64,000 bases of DNA from Ideonella sp. MAG2. Lineage in GTDB: Bacteria; Pseudomonadota; Gammaproteobacteria; Burkholderiales; Burkholderiaceae_C. The DNA lies in assembly GCA_004359425.1 (NCBI GenBank), contig PTEU01000001.1, positions 438,929 through 502,928 on the forward strand, read 5' to 3'. A program made the position numbers and the translations under genes. The notes beneath the pieces are model-generated. The model was not told the DNA's origin. It was given only the letters and a program-made list of their open reading frames with translations, and made no database searches. Position 1 is the first letter of the stretch. Each line of letters opens with the position of its first letter. Shown here one piece after another: positions 53,654-61,276 of the stretch.

Positions 53654-55024
53654 TTAACGCCCAAGTTGAGACAAAAAACCCACCGCCCCACCGCTGCGCG
53701 AAATGAGCTGCAGGGCTTGGGTGCTGACTTGCACCGGGCCAAAGACCATGACTTGGTCGACATTCAAAGCGCTGACGGCCAGAAGTGTGCGCTCGCCCTT
53801 GCGCACTACTAGGCGCTGTTTGTCCACGCCCAGCTCGGCTTGAGGGTCCACCAGGTAGAGCGTGCGTTGCAGTGGGGCCAGGGCGGGCAGCGTGGGGTCG
53901 GGGTCGTCGGTGCGCGGGGCCGCTTCATCGTCGGGCTCTAGCGTGGGCAAAGGTTCTGCGACAGGCTCAGCGCTGGAAACAGGCAGGTCGACGGTGGGGC
54001 TTGGCCCTTCGACAAGCTCAGGTCTAACGGATGAAGCGGGTCGTTGGGGGTCTGCGTCCGGCCCTTCGACGGGAGCAGGGCGAATGGATGGTATGAGGGT
54101 GGAGGCGGGCGGCCCGGCGGGCTCGGTGTGTTGCTTTGGCCAGGCCAAGGTGCGCACAAAGTGCCAGCCCAAAAACTCAAAGCCTTGGTCGCCGTGGATC
54201 ACACGGGTTTTGCTGGGGTTGAGCCGAAGGGCCATGCGCTCCAGCAGGTCTCGGCTCAGGGCCAAGCCTTCTTGGGCGCGCTCTTGGCTGCGGGCCAGGA
54301 TCAAAAAGTCATCGGCAAAGCGCACCAGGCAGTGGCCGTCTTCCAGCAGGGCTTCGTCCAGGCTGTCTAGCACCAGGTTGGCCAACAAGGGGGAAATGGG
54401 GCTGCCCTGGGGCACGCCGCGTTGGCGGGGCTGCAAAAGGGGCGGGTCTTCATCGCCGCTGTCTTGAATGGGGGCCATCAGCCAGCCGCGTATCAGCGAG
54501 CGGGCGTCGTGCTCGTGGGGCAGCAGTTGCTCCAACTCGGCCATCACCTGCGCATGTTCAATGGTGTCAAAGAAGTGCTCGATGTCGGCCTCCACCACCC
54601 AGCGCCACCCTTCACGCATCAGCCGCTCGACCCGCGCCACCGCCTGCTGCACGCTGCGCCCCTTGCGATAGGCAAACGAGCTGTCTTGGGCGTGGGCCTC
54701 GGCCAGCGGGGCCAGCGCCGTGGCCAATGCGGTTTGGGCAATGCGGTCTTGCACCACGGGCACAGCCAAACCCCGGGGCGGTTTGTCGGCACGAGGCAGC
54801 CACAAGCGGCGCAAGGGCTGGGGCATATAGCGCTGGCCCAAGATATCCGCCGCCAGCACGCGCAGGGCTACATCGCCCCGGGCGGCAAAGTCCAGCACCG
54901 TTACACCATCTACCCCTGGGCAGCCGTTGTTGGCCAGCACCTTGTCGCGGGCGGCCTTAAGGGCTGTCAGGGTCAGGGCCTGACGCAGCAGGGTGTTGAC
55001 GGGCACGCTGGGGCGGTGGGCCAT
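53654..55024 (-). CDS. Reverse transcriptase-Cas1 fusion, ends early at an in-frame TAA
   Basis: 456 residues. The RT domain (1-295) is group II intron-like: NNGCPGVDGV, QDRIAQTALATAL, VVEADIEHFFDTIEH (Asp 147), QRGVPQGSPISPLLANLVLD, VRFADDFLIL (FADD 236-239), GFEFLGWHF. All motifs are intact. A Pro/Glu-rich linker (about 296-385) follows, then the Cas1 N-terminal beta domain (TLYLVDPQAELGVDKQRL, ending GGAVGFLSQLGR). TAA at 53654-53656 stops it at the boundary with the catalytic domain, which continues in frame. RT-Cas1 proteins acquire spacers from RNA. No Cas6 domain is fused. Confidence 0.9.
   Translation of the reverse strand: MAHRPSVPVNTLLRQALTLTALKAARDKVLANNGCPGVDGVTVLDFAARGDVALRVLAADILGQRYMPQPLRRLWLPRADKPPRGLAVPVVQDRIAQTALATALAPLAEAHAQDSSFAYRKGRSVQQAVARVERLMREGWRWVVEADIEHFFDTIEHAQVMAELEQLLPHEHDARSLIRGWLMAPIQDSGDEDPPLLQPRQRGVPQGSPISPLLANLVLDSLDEALLEDGHCLVRFADDFLILARSQERAQEGLALSRDLLERMALRLNPSKTRVIHGDQGFEFLGWHFVRTLAWPKQHTEPAGPPASTLIPSIRPAPVEGPDADPQRPASSVRPELVEGPSPTVDLPVSSAEPVAEPLPTLEPDDEAAPRTDDPDPTLPALAPLQRTLYLVDPQAELGVDKQRLVVRKGERTLLAVSALNVDQVMVFGPVQVSTQALQLISRSGGAVGFLSQLGR
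54004..54090 (+). repeat. Two dispersed REP-like repeats inside the RT-Cas1 linker
   Basis: GGCCCTTCGACAAGCTCAGG at about 54004 and GGCCCTTCGACGGGAGCAGG at 54061 are two same-strand variants of the repeat CCCTTCGACAGGCTCAGG, known from many proteobacterial genomes. They are read in frame as RPELVEGPS and RPAPVEGPD in the linker. Confidence 0.7.
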
Positions 55025-55098
55025 GGTTGAATGATGCTGGGCTTGGCTGAGGTGCCGCGATAGATGGAATGGCCCGATGTGAAGGCGGCGAGCGGCCC

Positions 55099-55383
55099 CT
55101 ACACCACCCAGCAGCCGGGCGGCCGGGCCAAGCCCGCACCGCCCAAGCCCAACCCCCGCGAGAGCCGCAAGTCTGGCTCGCACACGGGGGTGTAGTGCAC
55201 GCTGTCCACAGCGGGCCGAATGATCTTGGCCAAGGCCGCCATCAGCGCCCTCAGCTCTGGCGGCTCCAGCTCGGCCAAGAACACGCTCTCCTGCACCCGC
55301 TCACCAAACCGCTCGCACTGCGCCGCCACGCGCCGCAGGCGCTTGGGGCAGGCGATGTCGTAGGTGATGAGGGTGAGGGGCAT
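55099..55383 (-). CDS. cas2: Cas2 adaptation protein, first copy
   Basis: A 94-residue Cas2 starting MPLTLITYDIACPKRLRRVA, with conserved Asp (TYDI) and RVQESVFLAELEPPELRALM. It is clearly related to the second copy but diverged, with a different C-terminus (LGGAGLARPPGCWVV). It lies between the secreted-protein gene (3-base gap) and RT-cas1 (74-base gap). Two cas2 genes flanking one cas1 is unusual. Confidence 0.88.
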   Translation of the reverse strand: MPLTLITYDIACPKRLRRVAAQCERFGERVQESVFLAELEPPELRALMAALAKIIRPAVDSVHYTPVCEPDLRLSRGLGLGGAGLARPPGCWVV

Positions 55384-55386
55384 GGG

Positions 55387-55896
55387 TCAGTCAGACACGG
55401 TGATGTGGCTGTGCCCCAGGTAGCCAGCCAGCGCAGGCGAGCCCACCACTTGCCCCGTCAAGGTGATGGTGTTGACCCCAGCATTCAGGGTGACGGGGAT
55501 GACCAAGCTGGTTCGGTGCTTGGGGGTGCCCCAGGAATAGCTGTCGGAGTTGCCACCGCACATGTAGTCGTCCGTTTGGTTGGTGACGGCGGTTCCGTTG
55601 ACCAGCACCTCGACGATGATGTTGACGCCCGAGCCGGTGTAATTGCCACTGGACTGGACGAAGCAAGTCGCGTTGTAGGTCAGCAGATAAGTGCCGGCCT
55701 TGGCAGCTTTGACCAATAGTTGTTGTTGGGCGTTGCCGTTCTGATCGCGTCCTACGGCAAGCAGTGACTGACCAGGGTAAAGGGCAATGTCATTCCAGCC
55801 GCCGAAGGTGCCGGAGCCCAAGACTTTGGCCGAAGCCAAGGCCGGTGCCAGTGCGGCACTTGCAGCCAAGATGCAGTGGGTGAGGTATTGTTTCAT
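55387..55896 (-). CDS. Secreted protein of unknown function within the cas operon
   Basis: A 169-residue exported protein. Signal peptide 1-23 (AASAALAPALASAKV). The mature part is a beta-sandwich-like, Gly/Asn/Thr-rich sequence (GTYLLTYNATCFVQSSGNY, VNIIVEVLVNGTAVTNQT, GVNTITLTGQVVG) with two cysteines. AAGGAGA precedes the start. No CRISPR-related family is recognised. An envelope protein is out of place here and may be an inserted cargo gene. Confidence 0.75.
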   Translation of the reverse strand: MKQYLTHCILAASAALAPALASAKVLGSGTFGGWNDIALYPGQSLLAVGRDQNGNAQQQLLVKAAKAGTYLLTYNATCFVQSSGNYTGSGVNIIVEVLVNGTAVTNQTDDYMCGGNSDSYSWGTPKHRTSLVIPVTLNAGVNTITLTGQVVGSPALAGYLGHSHITVSD

Positions 55897-56058
55897 GAGG
55901 TTCTCCTTGGGTTAATGATCAACGGTCCACCGCACAGTTTCACGGGCGCAGATGCCAGCGCAGTGGTGCGGGAAGACCGATCAAAGAATAACCTCAAAAG
56001 TGAACGGAAAGAAGCTGCCGATTCGTCATGACCTGGCGATGAATGAGAGGGGGATGGG

Positions 56059-59000
56059 TTACCGTCGTCGGTGAGTGGGTGGCTGTGAGTGAACTGCGTC
56101 GTTCACCTTCAGGTTTCGCGCCAGTCCGTGCCGTGAGGCGTTGTCCATCCACCACTGGAAGTTTTCGTTTTCTAACGGCGAGTTGGCGACTTGAGGGTAG
56201 TGAACGGGGGCCTGCACTCGTTCTGGTTCTCCCAGACGCACCATTGCTTGATGAAGTTCGCGGGTGTCTTCGTGATTAGCGAGCAATTTCATCCCACGCT
56301 TTGCCTGCTGCTGAAGGTCTTCTGACTTCACAGGGTATCGGCCAAAGTGGGTGTTCTGATAGCGGTAGGGGTAGTGGGTCAATACCGCAGAGGTCATTCG
56401 TAGCTTGACAGACCCGAGTCCCAGTGGACGCCCCATGCCCAATCGGTGTTCAAAGGTCTCACTCGGCTGAAGGGCCGCGCACAGCAAGGCAAATTCATAG
56501 GCGTTCAGGTTTTGGAATCGGATCTTGAACTTGAACTTGCTGCCGGCTTCGACAGGCACTACGCTGACTTGGCGGAAAGTCTGTTCGGCACCTTCCTTCT
56601 GCGACTGCCAAGGTGCTGGCGCAGCGTCCGACAGTTGGCCGGTGGAAGTTAAGCCTTGCACAGCGTTGTTTTTGCGCTTGGCGTGCAGATAGGTTTTACT
56701 GCCCAATGACTCCACGTCTTTGAATTTCAATGCCAAGTCATTGCCGTTGGGGCCTCGGGTATTTTGTTGGTCCTTCCACTTCAAGTACAAGGCTGGTGAC
56801 GGTGGCTTGGGGGATGACAACTCCTTCAGCACGATGGGTCTGCAGGTTTGCAGAGCGCCTTCGGGCAACGCAAGGCCAACCTGTAGTTTCGATGCGAACG
56901 ACATAGCGGATTGGCTGCGTGCTGGCCGGTGATCTGGTCGGTGCTCAACCGCTCCCAATAGCCATTCAGCGGCGTAGAGTTCTCGTAACTCCTCTGCCAT
57001 GCCCAGTGGGGCCAGTCCAGGTGCGGTGTTTTGAATGAGGCCGAGGACATCAAGTGGGCGGGTTTGATCAGACTCGCCAACCAATGGCGTGCGTCGCCAA
57101 AGCTGTGACCAAGAAACTTCCGCGACCCTGCCCTGCTCCATCCGAAAGTAAACGCGCTGGCCCTTTGTGAGTCGTGGCGTTGCCCATGGGTTGGCTTCAG
57201 GATTGCGGGGGCCGCCCGTTGCTGCACGACGGTCTACGCCATCAATGGCAGGCAGCACATCCACGTCACGGCCCTTGTCGAAGGCCGTTCTGCGCCTTTG
57301 GGTGTGCAGCTTTGGATCCTTTGGTCGCCCGCCAGGTCGACCCTCTAGCTCTTTGACCGAGGCCTCCCAAACACGGTTGGAAAGCAGATGAAGATTGAGC
57401 GCCACCTCTGACGGTACTGAATAGTCTGACGCGGCAGGCCAATCTTCTAGGCGTAACACGTCAAAGGAGGCTTCTCTTGCCCTCTTGAAACCTCGAATCA
57501 CCACTTCGGTTGGTCGCATTGGGTCGTCGGCATAAGTGGCCAACTGGACAATGCCAATGTGATCCAAGCCCTGGCTTGCGCTGACCATGCGTGTCGAAAG
57601 CAAGCGGTCAGCGTCCAGAACTCTGGGTGCTGACTGCAACATGGGCTCAAGTATGTGAGACAGCATGCCACGCAGGCTGGTGCCTGGGATCGCGCGGATG
57701 GCAGTACCTGAAGGAGACCTAACTTCAAAAGGTGTCACCGCCACAGGACCCTGGCTGGACGCTTCAGTACGCTCTGCACCGATGAACATCGGTGTCATGC
57801 AAGTCAGCTCAACTTCAATCTCACCTGCCATGCGCGAAGCGTGGTAGCGGTCGTGGCTGTGCCCATGGTCGATCGCCGCCGCATGATGCAACTGACTGGC
57901 ACGGTCGCCTGGGTACGTAGTGGGCACTGGCTTGGGCCAGGGAAGAAAATCGTAGGGGTTATGAAACTTGGGGCCTTTGTCGTCGCCTGGAGTGCGAGGC
58001 AAAAGCGTCGGCCTTTGCTGCTCATCAAGGTGCGGGAAATTGGGTTCTTCAACGCGGTTGAGACCGAGTTTGAGCGAAACGTCGACCGAAACTTTCAAGG
58101 CCGCGAGCAAGGCAGTGGGTTCTGGGCACCAACGATTCAGTGCGTCCATTTGACCAGGCACATTGTTTGCCCTCAGTGCTTCGGACAACTCCGCCCAAAG
58201 GGACATGGAGCGCTCAACCCAGCCCCACCCCTTGCTAGCAGCCATACCTACGGTGATGACCCCGTCGCACAAGTCTCTGAGAACCAGGGCCAAGAGCACC
58301 AGTGCTGCGTCGCGCTGTGGTCCTAAGCGGTCGGTGGCAAGCTGAAGTTGGCCCGTTAGCAGCGGGCGGTACCAGGCCTTGAACAAGAACTTCGCGCCAT
58401 CTTTGCCACCGCCGGTTAGGCGGCAGAGGGCAATCATGTGTTGATCCAGCGTGGCCGTGTTTGTCGCACCCACCAAGTCACCTGCCGCCGACAGCGCACC
58501 TTGCCACCCAGCGCACCCGAACAAGATGGCTATGAGGTCGTTCGGGGGTCCTGATCCCTGGTGGGTGAGGCGGGCAGGGCGTTGGCCTGTGAGCGTAGTC
58601 ACGATACGCTCCGCTTGCGCTCGCAGCGCTCCCATCAGGCTGGTGGCGGGGAGTAGGGGGCGACCATTGCGCTCGCGAGGAACCGAGTCTGAGTCGCCTT
58701 GCTTTTTCTTGGGCTTCGTGCTGTCGCGCACCGCAAACGGCCCGTCGATTTGAAGCTCCAAGGCAAAGCGGATGCTGCGTTGTTGGGGCAGCAGCGGCGT
58801 GAGGGCGAGGTTGAGTGAGCGGGTGGGCAGCGCCGACGCTTGGCCGGTCGCGCTTAAAGGCAGCGCCCACCATTGGGCCAAATCTTGCGCCGTGGTGACC
58901 TCGACCTTGACCTCATCCACAGCCGCAGCGCCCCAGCCCATGCGCTGGTGCGCACCCAAATGTAATGGGTGCTCGGGGGTACACCCCAGCAGCAGCGCTG

Positions 59001-59487
59001 CGAGTTGCTCAGCATGTGCTGGCTTCGAGGTGTGTAGCGTGATCGCGAGATTGAACTTAGCACCAGGCTCCAGCACCTTTTCGCTGAAGAGCAGGTGGTC
59101 AGCTACGGTGCGGGTGACGGGGTCCACCGAGGTTCTGGTCTCAACACGATCTCTGCGTGTGTGTGGCTCAACGTAAGCCCAGGCAAACTCCGCGCAGCCT
59201 GCTTTGCCGCCTGTTGAAATCCCCTGCGGAACCTCATGCCCAAAAACATCGTTAAGGTCTGCCGCGATGAACCCGCACGCCTCGGCGCGGCTGCGCAATA
59301 CGCCTTTGAGGCTGCTGCCCGGAATGCAGGGGTTGTTGCTGGCATCTGCAACCATGCTGGCAACAAACGAGCCGGTAGCATCCGTGCTCGTGTCCAACTC
59401 TTCGTCGCCGCTGCCAAGGTGCATGGGCTCCAGCGTGGTCAGGCGAGCCGTCAAGCTGAAGCGGATGGTGTCAGGCGCGGTGCTCAT
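56059..59487 (-). CDS. Giant three-module RAMP (Cas7-like) protein with TIGR03986-like C-terminus
   Basis: 1142 residues. Module 1 (about 8-195): LTTLEPMHLGSGDEELD, CIPGSSLKGVLRSRAE, G-rich loop HLGAHQRMGWGAA. Module 2 (about 238-428): PLLPATSLMGALRAQAERI, G-rich loop VGMAASKGWGWVE. Module 3 (about 505-1142): NPYDFLPWPKP, SRMAGEIEVELTCMTPMFIG, AIPGTSLRGMLSHIL, G-rich loop HRLGMGRPLGLGSVKL, matching the TIGR03986 RAMP family. It should form much of the crRNA-binding backbone of a type III effector. The candidate RNA-cleaving Asp is in GSGDEELD of module 1. One base separates it from the upstream RAMP gene stop. Confidence 0.85.
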   Translation of the reverse strand: MSTAPDTIRFSLTARLTTLEPMHLGSGDEELDTSTDATGSFVASMVADASNNPCIPGSSLKGVLRSRAEACGFIAADLNDVFGHEVPQGISTGGKAGCAEFAWAYVEPHTRRDRVETRTSVDPVTRTVADHLLFSEKVLEPGAKFNLAITLHTSKPAHAEQLAALLLGCTPEHPLHLGAHQRMGWGAAAVDEVKVEVTTAQDLAQWWALPLSATGQASALPTRSLNLALTPLLPQQRSIRFALELQIDGPFAVRDSTKPKKKQGDSDSVPRERNGRPLLPATSLMGALRAQAERIVTTLTGQRPARLTHQGSGPPNDLIAILFGCAGWQGALSAAGDLVGATNTATLDQHMIALCRLTGGGKDGAKFLFKAWYRPLLTGQLQLATDRLGPQRDAALVLLALVLRDLCDGVITVGMAASKGWGWVERSMSLWAELSEALRANNVPGQMDALNRWCPEPTALLAALKVSVDVSLKLGLNRVEEPNFPHLDEQQRPTLLPRTPGDDKGPKFHNPYDFLPWPKPVPTTYPGDRASQLHHAAAIDHGHSHDRYHASRMAGEIEVELTCMTPMFIGAERTEASSQGPVAVTPFEVRSPSGTAIRAIPGTSLRGMLSHILEPMLQSAPRVLDADRLLSTRMVSASQGLDHIGIVQLATYADDPMRPTEVVIRGFKRAREASFDVLRLEDWPAASDYSVPSEVALNLHLLSNRVWEASVKELEGRPGGRPKDPKLHTQRRRTAFDKGRDVDVLPAIDGVDRRAATGGPRNPEANPWATPRLTKGQRVYFRMEQGRVAEVSWSQLWRRTPLVGESDQTRPLDVLGLIQNTAPGLAPLGMAEELRELYAAEWLLGAVEHRPDHRPARSQSAMSFASKLQVGLALPEGALQTCRPIVLKELSSPKPPSPALYLKWKDQQNTRGPNGNDLALKFKDVESLGSKTYLHAKRKNNAVQGLTSTGQLSDAAPAPWQSQKEGAEQTFRQVSVVPVEAGSKFKFKIRFQNLNAYEFALLCAALQPSETFEHRLGMGRPLGLGSVKLRMTSAVLTHYPYRYQNTHFGRYPVKSEDLQQQAKRGMKLLANHEDTRELHQAMVRLGEPERVQAPVHYPQVANSPLENENFQWWMDNASRHGLARNLKVNDAVHSQPPTHRRR

Positions 59488-59488
59488 G

Positions 59489-61276
59489 TCAATTCACCTC
59501 TGATTCAACGGCGACGGGTTTAGATGCTTGGGGCCAAGTGTCAAACGGCAGTTCAGGGTTGATGGCCAGCTCGCCCCAGCCGTTTTGTGGCTGGTAGGGG
59601 TTGGACTGCCAGTCTTCGCCGTGCCGGGCTACCACAGAAGATGGCAGAGCAAGGCCATGTTGTTGCCAGTGCTGGGCCATGTCTTGGGCTTGTTTGAGCG
59701 TGGCGAACTCCAACACAAAGTAGCTGCCCGCCTCCGTTAACACAAAGGGTGCATAGGGCTTGGTGGCTTGCCCAAAGCGGCGGTGGAGATAGTCGCCGCC
59801 TGCCAGCCGCTGCCGTGCATGGAGGCTGCACACCGTGACCTTGGCGGTTTGCCCCAGCCGCGCATCAACCAAGCTTTGCCATTGGCTTTGGTACAGGTGC
59901 TTTAAGGCTTCAGGTGTTTGGGCTGCTGCGGCCTGTTCTGCGGTAAACAGCAAGGCATCACTACGCAACATCAGCTTCAAGCGGGGCTCCAGAACCGGCC
60001 CATCTGGCCACACTTGTGTGGACTGGGCGATCAGTTGCGTGCTCACGAAGGCGTCTGTTTTACCCAGCGGGCCCAGCAAGCCACTGTTGAAACAGGTGAT
60101 CAATTCGGCCCACTCGGCGTGTGTGGCACCGGGTAGAACCAACTCCGCCCTCCAGGCCGTGTCGGCCTCAGCCACACAGCACTCGTACACAAAGAGGTGG
60201 TTGTCCTTGGCGCGGCCGCGCTCGATGGCGGTGCGCACTCTCAGGTGGTGGCGGGTGGCCCCCCAACCTTGCAGCTTGGCAGCCTCATTGAACGTGGCGG
60301 GCTTCCAGTCGGTGGCATAGGGCAGTGCGTCTGCGCCTTGAAATGCCAGCTCGTTGGCGGCCAAGGCAAAGAACGCTTGTCCTTTGTTGATGACGTGGTG
60401 AGGCATGTGCGATGCGCGTCGCTGCGTGGCAGAAGGCAAGGCATGGCTGACGCGCAAGCGATTGAACCAACTGGGGATGACCTTGCCCGCATTGATCAAC
60501 TGCGTGGCTAGAACACCCTTGATGGTGGCCCCGGTGATGACGTCACTGCTGCGAAAGACGTTGCCGTTGACACGTTGGTTGCCCACCGCCAATGGCTGAT
60601 TGCAGCGGATGACCAAACCACAGCGTCCGACGACTTGGGCATCCAACACAGCGGGCAGTGGCTCTGGCTCGGGTCGGACTAATACTTCCTTCAGCTCTCC
60701 GAAACCAATATTGCGTAGGGCACCCAACTGGCTGTGCCAACGCAGGCCTTTGGCAAGATGGGCCGCAATGTCTTTGGCCTCTTCGGCATTGGCCCACAAG
60801 CGGCACAGGCCGCTCAGGCAGATGGATGACCCAGCGGCCTCGGCCTGCTCGATGAATTGCAGGGCACCATCGTCCGCTGCCTTGGCTGCGCTGTCGATCT
60901 TGACTCTGGCAATGAACTGCCCCGAGGCAGTACGGGGCTGGTCTTCCGTCAAATCTTCAATCCACAAGCGGGCGCGTTGGGCGCGGCGACTGGGGTTGCG
61001 GTCTTGCTTGCCATTGACATTGGCCTCAAGGTCAACCTCCGGGCCAAGCCATTCGGACGGGTCCGGTGCCGATAAGCCTAGTCTGCGCAATGCGTGCCAA
61101 GCTTCCCGCAGACGACCTTGGATCAAGCTACCGGGCAAGACGCGGTTGCCATCAGGCCCACGCAGTTGGACAGCATCCATGCCCAGCAACCCCGGTTCAC
61201 TACCCTGAACCAGCCATGGAGCTTGCAGCGTGAGTTGGAGCTTGTAGCTCAGCAGAGTTCGGCCCGCAGCGCTCAT
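59489..61276 (-). CDS. Two-module RAMP protein (Csx10/Cas5-Cas7-like)
   Basis: 595 residues from ATG 61276. First RAMP module about 8-210: LQLTLQAPWLVQGSEPGLLG, VLPGSLIQGRLREAW, G-rich loop LGALRNIGFGELKEV. Second module from about 225: GLVIRCNQPLAVGNQRVNG, DVITGATIKGVLATQL, and a C-terminal ending with KPYAPFVLTEAGSYFVLEF, the 'AGS-F-L' strand of Csm4/Cmr3/Csx10-type subunits. It probably caps the crRNA 5' handle and contacts Cas10. Its ATG overlaps the cas10 stop by four bases. Confidence 0.8.
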   Translation of the reverse strand: MSAAGRTLLSYKLQLTLQAPWLVQGSEPGLLGMDAVQLRGPDGNRVLPGSLIQGRLREAWHALRRLGLSAPDPSEWLGPEVDLEANVNGKQDRNPSRRAQRARLWIEDLTEDQPRTASGQFIARVKIDSAAKAADDGALQFIEQAEAAGSSICLSGLCRLWANAEEAKDIAAHLAKGLRWHSQLGALRNIGFGELKEVLVRPEPEPLPAVLDAQVVGRCGLVIRCNQPLAVGNQRVNGNVFRSSDVITGATIKGVLATQLINAGKVIPSWFNRLRVSHALPSATQRRASHMPHHVINKGQAFFALAANELAFQGADALPYATDWKPATFNEAAKLQGWGATRHHLRVRTAIERGRAKDNHLFVYECCVAEADTAWRAELVLPGATHAEWAELITCFNSGLLGPLGKTDAFVSTQLIAQSTQVWPDGPVLEPRLKLMLRSDALLFTAEQAAAAQTPEALKHLYQSQWQSLVDARLGQTAKVTVCSLHARQRLAGGDYLHRRFGQATKPYAPFVLTEAGSYFVLEFATLKQAQDMAQHWQQHGLALPSSVVARHGEDWQSNPYQPQNGWGELAINPELPFDTWPQASKPVAVESEVN

